64,000 bases of DNA from CAWKPF01 sp963851415 (lineage in GTDB: Bacteria; Acidobacteriota; Thermoanaerobaculia; Multivoradales; Multivoraceae): NCBI GenBank assembly GCA_963851415.1, contig CAWKPF010000002.1, positions 310,001-374,000 of the forward strand, in the 5' to 3' direction. How positions within the stretch are numbered: the first letter of the stretch is position 1; every line of letters begins with the position of its first letter. Under the pieces are notes generated by a model. It was not told the DNA's origin, searched no databases, and was given only the letters and a program-made list of their open reading frames with translations. Positions 20,162-35,177 of this stretch are shown here, piece after piece. The translations under genes and the position numbers were made by a program.

Positions 20162-23100
20162 ATGTTGCGCGCACTCCTCAACCGCCCGATCTCGGTCCTC
20201 ATCGCGGCCCTCGCCCTCGTCACCATGGGCGGAGCCTCGCTGCTGCGTCTGCCGGTCTCGCTGCTCCCCTCTCTCGAGCGACCCAAGCTCGTGGTGGTGG
20301 CCTCCGACCGCCAACGATCCCGCGAGTCGATGTTGCAGGAAGTGGTCGAGCCGCTCGAGCGAGCCCTGCTCTCGATTCCCGGCGTGCTCGAGGTCACGAG
20401 CCGGATCGACGACGGCGCGGCCCGGCTCGAGCTGGTCACCGAGTGGCAGACCGATCCCGATCGGTTGCGCATCGACGCCGAGCGCCGGCGCACGGCAATC
20501 TCTGGAACACCGCTCGACGACCTGTCGATCACCGTGGAGGCCGGCGACCGGGCACCGATCGTCGCCCTCGTCGTTCGCGGTGGGCGAAGCGCTCACCAAC
20601 GCACGGTCTGGGCGGAGCAGGTGCTGCGTCCAGAGCTTTCGCGGCTGCGCGGGGCCGGACGGGTCGAGCGGGTCGGCGGCGCCCTCGAACGAGTCGTCGT
20701 GCGTCCGCTCGCTGCGGCGCTGGCCGCCCGGGGCCTCGGAGTGGATCACATCGAGAGGCGCCTCGCCCGGGTCGGTCAGACCCGGCCCCTCGGACGCATC
20801 AGGGACGGGGGCACCATCCGGCCAGTCGTGCTCCACGAGCGGGTCACTTCGCTCGAACAGCTCGCCGGCCTGTGGCTCGCCGAGCCCGACGCCTCCCCGA
20901 CCCGCCTGGGCGACGTCGCGACCCTCACGCGCGAAGAGGTCCCGGATTGCGGCCTCTATCGGCTCGACGGGGAGGATGCACTCCGGCTCGAGCTCTACCG
21001 GGCACCGGAGGCCAACGCGGTCGCGCTGTCGCGTGAGGCCCGCGAGACTCTCGAGCAGCTGGCGGCCCGAGCCCCGACGGGAGTCGAGGTCGAGCTTCTC
21101 GACGACGCGAGTCAGGAAGTCCTCGGTGCGGTCGGGCAGCTCGGTCTGGCCGCGCTGCTGGGTCTGGTTCTGGGCACCGCCGTTCTTCGCCTGATGCTCG
21201 GGCACTGGCGTCCCACCCTGGTGATGTCGGTGGTGGTTCCCGCCTCCCTGGTCTCCGCTCTGGGAGCCTTTCTGCTGTGGGACGTTTCTCTCGACGTGGT
21301 CTCCCTCGCCGGTCTCGCACTCGCTCTCGGCATGCTGGTCGACAACGCCATCGTGGTACTCGAGTCGATCGAGCGAGAGCCCGGTCGCGTGCAGGGGAAC
21401 GAACGCTACGTGCGGGGTACCCAAACGATCGCAGTGCCGCTCCTGGCCGGGTTCTTGACCACCGCGGCGGTGTTCGTGCCGCTGATCTACCTGCACGGTC
21501 TGGCCCGTGCTTTCTTCGGAGTGCAGGCGTTCGCGATCGTGACGACGCTCGCCCTCTCTCTCCTCTTCTCGCTCACCCTGGCGCCGGTGCTGGCTCGCCT
21601 GATGCGCGCCGGAAACGCAGCGGACGCCATCGGACGCCAGCCCGGCCGGGCTCTCTACCTCCGCCTGCTCGAAACGCTCCTGGGTCATCCGCGGGTCAGT
21701 GCGGTCGTCCTGCTGGTCGGCTCCGTGCTCCTCGGGGGATCGCTGCTCGGGATCCTGAAGCGCGAGCTGGTGCCCCCGGGAGAGAGCCGAGTGCTCCAGA
21801 TTCCCTTTCAGCTCTCGCTCGGTCTGGGCGACGAGCGTTTGCGCACCGAGGTGCTGGAGGTCGAGCGAGGTCTCCAGCGCGCGCTGCGAAGCCAGGGTCT
21901 CGCACCCTCGCGCATCGAGCTGCGCTACCTGGAGTGGGATCTCGAGGCCCCGAGCCGGGACGACACCGCACTCGACGGACTGGCGACCGTGCATCTGGAC
22001 ACGGCGCAACGAGCCGACACCTCCTCCGGCGCGGATGGAGACTCGCTCGCGATCTCCTCCCGCGCGATCGAGGGGCTCCAAAGGGGTCTCTCGGAATCGC
22101 TTCCCGGCGTGCAGCTGCGAGTCGAGCGTCAGCATGCGGCGTTCGCGCGAGCGCTCGAGCGCGCCCGTGGACGCTGGCAGGTCGAGGTCGCGGCACCCGA
22201 TGCGGTCCGCGTTGCCGGCCTCGCGCAACGGGCGGGCGACACACTCGCTCCGTACGGCATCACCTTGGACGACCCCACGACGACGAGGCGGCGTAGCGTG
22301 GTGGACGTCGAGTGGGACGAGCACCGACTCGCGGATCTCGGGTTGAGCGAGGCTTCGGCCTCGGCCCAGGTGCGCTCCGCACTCGGCGGACAGTATCGGG
22401 GCCAGGTCGAAGTCGAGTCGGTCGAGCCCGAGGTGCTCCTCGAGCAGACCCTGCCCGGGGACCTCGATCTGCTCCCGATCGTGCCGACTCAGCCCGTGCG
22501 CTCGGCCCGTGCACTGCCTCTGGGAGCACTGGCACAGACCTCCCAACGAAGCCGCGAAGGGCACTGGCTCCGCCGTGACGGCCGACCCGCACTCGTGCTG
22601 GACGTGGTGGCCACCGATGTCGATCCCTCCGAGGGCCTGCGCCCCGAGCGACTCCGGCAGTGGCTGGAGGAGGTGCCCCAGGGGGCCGACGAACGGCTGG
22701 AGCTGACCGGAGACGCGGCGGAGCTGGAGCGTGCCTTTGCCCAGCTTCGTCTCGCCCTCGTCCTCGCCCTCGTGCTCGTGTTTCTCACCCTGGCCGCCCT
22801 CTACGAGTCGGTCGCGATGCCGATCGTCGTGATGGCCACCGTACCCGTATCGGTCTGCGGTGCCCTCCTGCTCTTGTGGGTCGGAGGGCAGTCGCTCAAC
22901 GTGATGTCCTTCCTCGGGCTGATCCTGCTCGTGGGCATCGTGGTCAACAACTCGATCGTGCTGCTGCACCGCGTGGAACAACACCGTTCCGCCGGCCAGC
23001 CCATCCCCGAAGCACTTCGCCTCGCCGCCGCGGAACGCTATCGACCCATCCTGATGACCACGCTGACCACGATCCTGGGGATGGCGCCGCTGGCTCTGCT

Positions 23101-23268
23101 CGGCGGGGAAGGAGCCGAGCTGCGACGTGCCCTGGCGGTGGCGACCTGCGGCGGCCTCGCGTTCGGTCTGATCGCATCGTTGCTGCTGATGCCCAGTCTC
23201 TACCGGCTGCTTGCCCCGCGCCGTCCGCGCGCCGGGACCCGGGCCACCGACGACGAGGCCCACGCCGA

Positions 23269-23272
<4 letters not shown>
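20162..23272 (+). CDS. RND efflux pump permease
   Basis: 1036 residues, full AcrB/HAE1-like length, with two 6-TM halves and two periplasmic porter regions. The first helix follows NRPISVLIAALALVTMGG. TM4 has LGMLVDNAIVVLES with the proton-relay Asp at residue 394 (the second AcrB Asp is Asn here). TM10 has GIVVNNSIVLLHRVE, and the RPILMTTLTTILGMAPLAL motif of RND pumps is present. It should be a proton-driven trimeric exporter in the inner membrane, working with the adaptor lipoprotein just upstream. Its TGA overlaps the GTG of the RND-ABC fusion (GTGA), so both are made together and could form mixed assemblies. Confidence 0.93.
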
Positions 23273-27383
<4,111 letters not shown>

Positions 27384-27387
<4 letters not shown>

Positions 27388-29858
27388 TTCTGGAGTCCGG
27401 CGGCGGCGCAGCCGCCAGGGCACTCGTTGCAGGGACACTCCTCGCGCTCTCGAGCTCTGCACTCGCAGAGGACCTCCGTCCGCCCGCAGCCGCACCCCGC
27501 AGCCCCGAGCTCGAGCAGGGTCTGCGCGAGAAGATCCGCGAGCTCGGCCCCTCTCACGAGTACCGCACCCGGCACCTGAACGACGACGGCTCACCGCGCT
27601 ACGCCAACCGCCTCCTGCTCGAAGCGTCTCCCTATCTCCACCAGCACGCCCACAATCCCGTCGACTGGTATCCCTGGGGCGAAGAGGCACTGGCCCGCGC
27701 CCGCGCCGAAAACCGGCCGGTCTTTCTCTCGATCGGCTACTCCACCTGCCATTGGTGCCACGTCATGGAGCACGAGAGCTTCGACGACGAAGACGTCGGC
27801 CGCTTCCTCAACGAGCACTTCGTGGCGATCAAGGTCGACCGCGAGCGTCGTCCCGACGTCGATCACCTCTACATGACCGCCGTCCAGCTCACCGGCCAAC
27901 GAGGCGGCTGGCCACTCTCGGTCTTCCTCACGCCGGAAGGCGAGCCCTTCTTCGGTGGCACCTACATGCCGCGCGACCCCTTCCTGGAGCTGCTCGAGCG
28001 AGTCGACCAGCTCTGGCGCGAGCGCCCCGAAGCCCTGCGCGCAGACGCCGGCCGGCTGGCCCGGGGACTGCGCAACACGCTGGCGAGCGAAGCGGCGGCG
28101 CGGGAGATCGGCACCGGGGTCTTCGAGCAGGCGGTCACCCAGCTGATGGCCAACTACGACTCCGAATACGGCGGCTTCTCCCCGGCGCCCAAGTTCCCCA
28201 ACGAGGCCGACCTGCTCCTGCTGCTGCGCTCCGCCCGCCGGGACGGTTCGCGGCCCGAGGGGTCTGACCGAGTCTTCGAAGCCGTCGAGCACACCCTGCT
28301 GGAGATGGCTCGGGGCGGCATCCACGACCAGATCGGCGGAGGCTTTCACCGCTACTCGACCGACGGGCGCTGGCGGGTGCCTCATTTCGAGAAGATGCTC
28401 TACACCCAGGCACAGCTGGCCCGCGTGTATCTCCGCGCCTGGCAACATCGCACCCCGACGCGCCCGCAAGCGAGGGAGCTGGAGCGCGCGGCGCGCGGTG
28501 CCCTCGACTGGGTGCTGCGCGAGATGACCTCTCCCAGGGGCGGCTTCTACTCCGCCACCGACGCCGACAGTCTCGACAGCCAGGGTCGACTCGAGGAAGG
28601 TGCCTTCTTCGTCTGGTCGCCGGACGAGGTGGCCTCCGTCGTGACCGATCCGCACGAGCGCGCCCTGATCGATCGAGCCTACGGCGTCACCGCAGCGGGC
28701 AACTTCGAGGGCGGGCGGACCGTGCTGCACCGGCCCGAGGCGCCGGAGGCCCTGGCCGGGGCGCTCGATCTGCCGGTCGCGGAATCGGAGGCCCGGCTGA
28801 CCGCCCTCGCCGCCAGACTCCGCATCGCGCGCATGGAGCGCTCGCCGCCACTGCGAGACGACAAGATCCTCACCGCCTGGAATGCCATGACGATCACCAC
28901 CCTGGCCGAAGCCGCCGGACTGCTCGGCGACACCGCAGGAGTCGAGTATGGCGCCGCTGCCCGGCGGGCCGCGGAGCTGCTCTGGACAGAGCATCGGCGC
29001 CCCGACGGGCGGCTGTGGCGTATCTCGCTCGACGGGCATCGATCCATCGACGCCCGACTCGACGACTACGCCCACCTCCTCGAGGCGCTCCTGGCGCTCT
29101 ACGACCTGGACGACGAGCCACGCTGGCTCGAGCGGGCGACCTCGGTGGCCGACACCCTGATCGAGGACTTCCAGGATCCCGACAGCGGCGTGCTCTACCT
29201 CTCTCCCGAGCACGGCGACCCTCTCCTGCTGCGTGCCGGCGGGGCCCCCGACCAGGCGGTCCCCGCCGGCAGCTCGGTCGCACTGCTGGGACTCGCCCGC
29301 CTCTCGGTGCGCACCGGCGATCCGCGTTACCGACGCAGCGCACAAGCCGCTCTGGCGGCCCAGTCGGCCCGCATCGAGCGCCTGCCCAACGCGTTCCCCT
29401 ACCTGCTACTCGGAGCCGACGAGCTGTGGCGCGGCGAGATCTCCTCGGCGCCCTGGCTGGCCGGCGGCAAGGTGCGGGCGCGCGGCACCCGATTGGGAAC
29501 GGACGGGGGCACAGAGATGCGGGTCGAGCTCGACATCGCCGAAGGCTGGCACGTCAACTCGGATCGGCCGCTGCAGGAGGAGCTGATCGCCACCCACCTC
29601 GGCTTGCACGACGAAAGCGAGCTCGAAACGGTGCACTACCCCGACGCACAGCTCGTCACCCTCGGGTTTCAGCAGTCCCCGCTCGCGGTCTGGAGTGGGC
29701 AGGTGACGATCGAAGCAGCGATCCATCCTGCGGCACTGCCGGAGCACGGGGCTCCCATTCGTCTCGAGCTGCGCCTCCAGGCCTGCGACGAGCGTCTCTG
29801 TCTCGAGCCGGAGACCGTCGACCTGTGGTTACCTCGGCCGTCACGCATCGACCCGTGA
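27384..29858 (+). CDS. DUF255 (YyaL-like) thioredoxin-domain protein with C-terminal DsbD-alpha-like domain
   Basis: 824 residues; TTG start overlapping the fusion stop, supported by GGAAGGA eight bases upstream. A signal-like segment (LVAGTLLALSSSALAED) suggests export. The DUF255 thioredoxin fold carries SIGYSTCHWCHVMEHESF with the C122-H-W-C125 active site. It is followed by the six-hairpin glycosidase-like region typical of the family (GGFSPAPKFPNE, GGIHDQIGGGFHRYSTD, PHFEKMLYTQAQ). Residues about 694-824 form an added beta domain ending in QACDERLCLEPE (C801, C806), which matches the paired-Cys pattern of the DsbD N-terminal domain. The combination suggests thiol-disulfide chemistry in the periplasm. 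Being last in the coupled block, it may assist folding of the large extracytoplasmic parts of the transporters. Confidence 0.85.
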
Positions 29859-29903
29859 GCGCGCCGCGTCCCGGTAGGCCCGAGCCTGCACTACACTGCC
29901 TCC

Positions 29904-32654
29904 ATGAGTCGAGGGCACTTGCGAGTCCCCTGCCTCGTCGTGCTTCTCCTCACCGGGGCCAGCGCCGTGTGGGCTCAGAGGGGAGAGGACTTCGTCGAGC
30001 CGGAGCCGGGGTGGGAGAGCGTCGGCGACTTCAATGGCTCCGCCGGGGCCGGCCTGCTTCGTCTGATCCACGAGCAGATCCGGGAGCGGGAGAGCGACGG
30101 TGCGCTCTACCAGGACCTCGGCGACGTCAGCCTCGGGCTTTCGGCCAGCCTGGGCGACGACGGACGAATCTACTGGGACAACTCCTTCTATCGAAGGGTT
30201 CTGCCCTTTCATGACGAGATCCCCCCTGGCGAAACCATCGGGCCGGACGACTACTCTCGTTACATCGACATCAAGACGATCGTCTCGCGCGGTCGCCTCA
30301 ACTACGACTATCTCCCCGAGGTCGTCGGAGACACGGGAATCGGGATCCGAGTCGAGGGCGGCACCTCTCTCACCCTCGCCCACGTGACCGATCCGCTACA
30401 TCTGGGAGACCGTCCGCTCGAGGCTGTTCTGGAGGAGCAGCGTTCTTCGAGCATCTCGGATCTCCTGCAAGAGGACGCGACGGTAGAGGGAAGGCCGATC
30501 GGAGACCCCTCCTTGATCCGCCTGGGCGCCGAGGGAGTGGCCAGGTTCGCTCAATGGATCGCCGACGTCGTCGGCAACAAGACCGTCGACACCGAGCGCG
30601 GTGCCATCTTCTACGAAGGCTACGCCGATCCGATCACCCAGATCATCGATCTGGGGGTCCCGGTGCATTCCGAGCTGTTCCGCGAGGGCGGACCGCTCGG
30701 AGTCGGCGATCGCGTCCGCCACGTCACCTTCGTGGGTCTGGTGCCGGTCGGAGCGACACTCAGGAGGTACGGCCTGTGGATCAGCTACCAGCGCTTCTAC
30801 CGCTTCCTGCGAGAAACCACCATCTTCAAGCGTGCCGAGAACGAGATCATCGTGGTCGTGCGCAACTCGGTGGCGACCGGCAACGAATACCTGCCCCTCA
30901 AGATCCGGCCCGAGGTTCGGGTGCTCGGCATCCTGCGCCTCGGCTACACCTTCTTCGAGCAGATCATCGACCGTGCCAAGACCACGTCCTGGGAGACCGC
31001 CTACCGGGTCGACCTCTCCGATCCCCGCGGACTGGAAGCCTTCGAGCAGCTGCTCGGCGAGGGAACGAAGGCGACGTTTCGGCCGCTGGCCAGCACCGCG
31101 GAGAAGGGGATCGGCGCCGAGATTCTCAACACGCAGGTCCAGCGCGGCCGCCAGAACACGTCGCTGCGCCGGGCGCAGTTCTTTTCGCTGATCAACAAGC
31201 GGGACAGCCGCATCGCCAGCGATCAGTTGATCGACCTCGGCGACTTCACGATCGAGCAGGTCGCACGCACGAAGTCGACCCGCTATCGAAAGTCCATCGG
31301 ACGCGACCGACGCTGGGACAAGCTCTTCGCCGTGACGGCACAGTCGGACATCTCCGTCGACGACGAGCTCGAGACCGAGGAGCGCCCCGAGAGCTGGGGA
31401 GGGGCGGTCACGCTGGTCAGCGGCCTGCGCGACGACTACGCCGACCCGGAGACCATCGGACGGGCCGCCGCCTTGATCCGCACAGTGAACCCCGCGGTCG
31501 ACTGGACGGGGATGCTCGAGGAAATGACTGCCGACAGCTCTCGGCCCGACTCGCGCATGGTGATCAACTCCCTCCTGAGCCTCGACGGAAGCCATGTCGA
31601 GAAGCTCGCTGCAGTCGACGCCGACCGGCTCTGGCAGGAGCTCGCCGACCTGCTGCTGGGATCGCAGCACCGCGAGGTGTGGTCTACCCCCGAACGACGC
31701 CTGGCGTGGCGCAAGAACCCGAGACGAGAGGCCGCCCGGATCGTGGACCGGCCGCCGACGAGCTTCGTCGTCACTTCGACCAGGAAGACTCCGAAGCGAT
31801 ATGACGTGCTCGAGACCTTTCGCTTCGCCCGCCGGGTCGCGAAGCGATTCCACCGGCTGCAGCAGGTGATGAAAGAGGGCAGCTGTGTGTCCTGCATCGC
31901 CGACGCATTCGACAAATGGCGAGATGTGGCCGCCATGCACGCGCTCTTCGCTCGCCTCAGTCACGACCCCTCCCTTCCCGAGCCCGGCTACCACTACGAG
32001 ATCTTCACCGACGCGATGCTGAGGCCGATCACCCTGACCAACGGCATCCGCTACTCCTTTCCCTCGGAGTGGGACGTGACCGCAGACCTCCTGAGCTCCC
32101 AGCCGATGGCGTCGCTCGACTCCACGAGCCCCACCGATGTCGAGACCCTCCAGGGCGAGCTCGACAAGCGACGCTGGGACTGGGAAGGCAGCAGAAGCCT
32201 CGTAGAGGCTTCTGCCTCGCGACTCAACGCGGGAATGTTGTTGGCCAACACCGACGCTCGGTCGAACGGCCCCTGCTGGCAGCTTCGTCTGTTCGCCGAT
32301 CACTCCTTCGACGCCACGTTGCGACTGCGCATCGACCTTCGGGAGGTCACGGGGAAACCGATCGACGCGGACCACCCGATCGATCTCGATTTCTTCGACC
32401 TGGGTAGCCCGACCGTGGTCGTTCAAACGCCGTTCATGGTCTCGCGGTACTACTACGACATCCCGATCGACGAAGAGAGGGCGGTCCGCGAAGGCGGGAG
32501 CTACACCCTCCTGCTGCGGGTTCTCAACCCCGACGGCATTCCCGTCAGCGAGGAACAACAGCTGAGCTTCACGGTCCCCGTGGGGATCTCGGCCCGGATG
32601 CCCGAACACTGCCGGCCGCCCGGCGCCTCGGTCGCGAGCGCCCACGGACGCTGA
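29904..32654 (+). CDS. Large secreted protein of unknown function
   Basis: 916 residues with a clear signal peptide (MSRGHLRVPCLVVLLLTGAS, cut near VWAQ). A possible -10 (TACACT) lies at 29892-29897, just before the ATG. The protein is soluble-looking, mixed alpha/beta, with no internal repeats or membrane segments. A CVSC pair lies near residue 660 next to a helical stretch, and the last 150 residues look like a beta-sandwich (LRLRIDLREVTG... SYTLLLRVLNPDG). No family recognised. A perfect 11-base hairpin (32191-32215) lies inside its coding sequence. The downstream orphan permease starts 36 bases later on the same strand and may be co-transcribed. Confidence 0.6.
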   Translation: MSRGHLRVPCLVVLLLTGASAVWAQRGEDFVEPEPGWESVGDFNGSAGAGLLRLIHEQIRERESDGALYQDLGDVSLGLSASLGDDGRIYWDNSFYRRVLPFHDEIPPGETIGPDDYSRYIDIKTIVSRGRLNYDYLPEVVGDTGIGIRVEGGTSLTLAHVTDPLHLGDRPLEAVLEEQRSSSISDLLQEDATVEGRPIGDPSLIRLGAEGVARFAQWIADVVGNKTVDTERGAIFYEGYADPITQIIDLGVPVHSELFREGGPLGVGDRVRHVTFVGLVPVGATLRRYGLWISYQRFYRFLRETTIFKRAENEIIVVVRNSVATGNEYLPLKIRPEVRVLGILRLGYTFFEQIIDRAKTTSWETAYRVDLSDPRGLEAFEQLLGEGTKATFRPLASTAEKGIGAEILNTQVQRGRQNTSLRRAQFFSLINKRDSRIASDQLIDLGDFTIEQVARTKSTRYRKSIGRDRRWDKLFAVTAQSDISVDDELETEERPESWGGAVTLVSGLRDDYADPETIGRAAALIRTVNPAVDWTGMLEEMTADSSRPDSRMVINSLLSLDGSHVEKLAAVDADRLWQELADLLLGSQHREVWSTPERRLAWRKNPRREAARIVDRPPTSFVVTSTRKTPKRYDVLETFRFARRVAKRFHRLQQVMKEGSCVSCIADAFDKWRDVAAMHALFARLSHDPSLPEPGYHYEIFTDAMLRPITLTNGIRYSFPSEWDVTADLLSSQPMASLDSTSPTDVETLQGELDKRRWDWEGSRSLVEASASRLNAGMLLANTDARSNGPCWQLRLFADHSFDATLRLRIDLREVTGKPIDADHPIDLDFFDLGSPTVVVQTPFMVSRYYYDIPIDEERAVREGGSYTLLLRVLNPDGIPVSEEQQLSFTVPVGISARMPEHCRPPGASVASAHGR
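32191..32215. repeat. Perfect 11-base inverted repeat inside a coding sequence
   Basis: GCAGAAGCCTC, a 3-base loop GTA, then GAGGCTTCTGC: a perfect stem-loop within the 916-residue secreted protein gene. As RNA it would be a very stable hairpin. No T-run follows, so it is not a classical terminator. Could affect translation or be a trace of a small insertion. Confidence 0.6.
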
Positions 32655-32690
32655 GGGCAACCTTTTCGTCTTCGCTCCGTCAGAACAGGT

Positions 32691-35096
32691 ATGGGAAACG
32701 ACCTTCGCTACGCGCTGCGCGCCGTCTGGCGATCCAAGGGGTTCTTCGCCTTCGCCGCCCTCATCATCGGCCTCGGCATCGGGGCCAACACCGCCGTCTT
32801 CAGCGTCCTCAGCCCGCTCCTGCTGCGGCCCCTTCCCTTCGAGGAGCCGGAACGCCTCGTCTGGGTCGCGCACGGCACGAGTGGAGGCATGTCCTCGGTC
32901 ACTTCGCGCACCTCGAACCTGCGCGACTACCGCGAGCTGAGCGAGACCCTCGACGCACTCACCGGCTACATGGCGTTCTTCGAGTACGAAAGCTACAACC
33001 TGGTCGGCGAGGGCGAGCCCGAGAGACTGGTCGGAGTCGGCGTGGCCCACGACTTCCTGGAGGTGCTCGGCGTTCGTCCCCTGCTGGGGCGCAACTTCGT
33101 CGAGGAGGAGAGTGTCGACAACGGCCGGCCGGCGGCGATCCTCACTCACCGTTTCTGGAGTCGCCGGTTCGGCGCGGACCCAGACGTGGTGGGACGCTCG
33201 ATCTCGCTCAACGGACAACCCACCGCAGTGGTCGGCGTGCTCCCGCCCACCTTCGACTTCACCTCCACCTTCGTGCCCGGATCGCGCGTCGACTTCCTGA
33301 AGCCGTTCCCGATCAGTGACGCCACCGATCAGTGGGGCAACACCATGGCGATGATCGGTCGCCTCGCACCCGGAGCCACGGTGGAATCCGCCCAGGCGGA
33401 GCTCGATCTGCTCACCGATCAGCTCCAGGCAGCGAATCCGGAGCGCTGGGGCCTCGGAGCCGTGGTCAGTCGACTCCGAGATCACGTCGCGGGAGGCGTC
33501 AAGTCGTCGCTCGTCCTGCTCGCGGCGGCGGCGGCGGCGGTGATGCTCATCGCCTGCGCGAACCTGTCCAACCTGCTGCTCGTGCGCAGCGTCCGGCGAC
33601 ATCGCGAGATGGCGGTGCGCAGCGTGCTCGGAGCCGGACGACTGCGGCTGTTTCGACAACTTCTCGCGGAGAGCCTCCTGCTCTCGATGGGAGGCGCCGT
33701 GATCGGGATCGTGATCGCAGCGATCGCGACCCGGGCCGTGGCTGCAACGACCGCCGTCACCATCCCGATGCTGAGCAGCGTCTCGATCGATCTCTGGGCT
33801 GTCGGCTTCACTGTGGGCCTCGCCGCACTGGCGGGACTGCTCGTCGCCCTGGTGCCAGCACTCAAGATCTCCCCGGGGCGCGAGGCTGCGGTGATCAACG
33901 ACGCCTCTCGTGGATCGAACGAGAGCCGACGCAGCGGCTGGGTACGCGAGCTTCTGGTGATCGCCGAGGTGGCCCTGGCCTGCGTCCTGCTGGTCGGCGG
34001 CGGGCTGTTGGTGCGCAGCTTTCTCAGTGTACTCGACGTCGATCTCGGCTTCCGAGCGCAGGAGGCGATGGCCTGGCGGGTCGACACCAAGAAGGACTTC
34101 GCGAACAGGTCCGAGCGGGTCGCCTTCTACGACCAGCTGGTGGCGCGGGTCGAGGCGATCCCCGGAGTCGAGTCGGTCGGCCTCACCGACACCCTGCCTC
34201 TGGGCCGCAATCGGGGTTGGGATCTCCGAGTCAAGGGTGTGTACTACGAAGACGGCGGTCCTGGGGCGTTTCCGCGAATGATCGACCACGGCTACCTGCA
34301 GTCGATGCGCATTCCGCTGCTCGAAGGGCGCGACTTCACTCCCGACGACACGGCAGACACTCAACAGGTGATCATTCTCAACGAGTCGGCATCGAGGGAA
34401 TTGTTCCCGGGTGGAGATGCCCTCGGCCAGACGGTCCTCACCGGAGGCCCCGACGCCGAATGGCAGGTCGTCGGCATTGTGGCCGACGTACGTCACCAGT
34501 CGCTGGAGCAGGATTCGGGCCTCGAGATGTACATGCCGATCAGCCAGCAGGGCTGGGGCACCCTCGACATGGTGGTGCGCTCCTCGATGGCGCCCGAGGC
34601 TCTGGTGGGAAGCGTGCAGGAAGCACTGCGAGCGACCGATCCCGCCATGCCCACGGGGGACTATCGAACCCTGGAGCAGATCGTCGATCGCTCCGTCTCC
34701 CCGAGACGGTTCATTCTCTGGTTGCTCGGCGCCTTCGCCGCCACGGCGCTCCTGCTCGCCGCGTTGGGCATCTACGGCGTGCTCTCCTACTCGGTCGCCC
34801 AGCGGGCTCCGGAGATCGGTATCCGCATGGCGCTGGGAGCCTCGGCCTCGGGGGTCCAGAGGAGCGTTGTCGGCCGGGCCGTCACCCTGGCCGCGATCGG
34901 GGTCGCGATCGGGTCACTCGGGTCTCTGCTTGTCTCTCGATTGCTCGCGTCCCAGCTCTACGGTGTCGGATCCGCCGACCTTCAGACCTTCGTCGTCATG
35001 GCGACGATTCTCCTCATGGTCTCGGCCCTCGCGGGCTATCTGCCCGCACGTCGAGCCTCGCGTACCGATCCGAACTCCGCCCTGCGCGCCGATTGA
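32691..35096 (+). CDS. Orphan MacB/FtsX-type permease (acidobacterial duplicated type)
   Basis: 801 residues. N-terminal block MGNDLRYALRAVWRSKGFF, one TM helix with GLGIGANTAVFSVLSPLLLRPLP, a MacB-like periplasmic domain (GRNFVEEE, RFWSRRFGADPDVVGRSI), an FtsX three-helix block near 285-400, a second TM and periplasmic domain, and a terminal FtsX block (ALGIYGVLSYSVAQRAPEIGIRMALGAS). This duplicated MacB/FtsX architecture without an adjacent ATPase is characteristic of acidobacterial duplicated orphan permeases; substrates are unknown. No ATPase gene is next to it, so it must share one or act otherwise. A second member is at 54649-57168. Confidence 0.9.
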   Translation: MGNDLRYALRAVWRSKGFFAFAALIIGLGIGANTAVFSVLSPLLLRPLPFEEPERLVWVAHGTSGGMSSVTSRTSNLRDYRELSETLDALTGYMAFFEYESYNLVGEGEPERLVGVGVAHDFLEVLGVRPLLGRNFVEEESVDNGRPAAILTHRFWSRRFGADPDVVGRSISLNGQPTAVVGVLPPTFDFTSTFVPGSRVDFLKPFPISDATDQWGNTMAMIGRLAPGATVESAQAELDLLTDQLQAANPERWGLGAVVSRLRDHVAGGVKSSLVLLAAAAAAVMLIACANLSNLLLVRSVRRHREMAVRSVLGAGRLRLFRQLLAESLLLSMGGAVIGIVIAAIATRAVAATTAVTIPMLSSVSIDLWAVGFTVGLAALAGLLVALVPALKISPGREAAVINDASRGSNESRRSGWVRELLVIAEVALACVLLVGGGLLVRSFLSVLDVDLGFRAQEAMAWRVDTKKDFANRSERVAFYDQLVARVEAIPGVESVGLTDTLPLGRNRGWDLRVKGVYYEDGGPGAFPRMIDHGYLQSMRIPLLEGRDFTPDDTADTQQVIILNESASRELFPGGDALGQTVLTGGPDAEWQVVGIVADVRHQSLEQDSGLEMYMPISQQGWGTLDMVVRSSMAPEALVGSVQEALRATDPAMPTGDYRTLEQIVDRSVSPRRFILWLLGAFAATALLLAALGIYGVLSYSVAQRAPEIGIRMALGASASGVQRSVVGRAVTLAAIGVAIGSLGSLLVSRLLASQLYGVGSADLQTFVVMATILLMVSALAGYLPARRASRTDPNSALRAD

Positions 35097-35177
35097 GGTC
35101 CCCCCGAAGACGCCCTGCAAGGGAAACGGTAAAACGTCGGCGTCGGTGGCGTCCTGCCGGTATCATGGGCCCTGCCG

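Noticed and set aside
20009..23263. 1084-codon minus-strand frame opposite the RND pump
   Set aside because: Mirror of a clear RND gene; composition is that of an antisense frame. The same holds for 24832-27690 opposite the fusion and 5931-7781 opposite the sigma-54 activator.
30396..34496. Very long open frame on the minus strand opposite the 916-residue protein and the first permease
   Set aside because: It spans two well-supported plus-strand genes, its translation is low in hydrophobic order and rich in H/D/R/G typical of antisense in GC-rich DNA, and no domain is recognisable.
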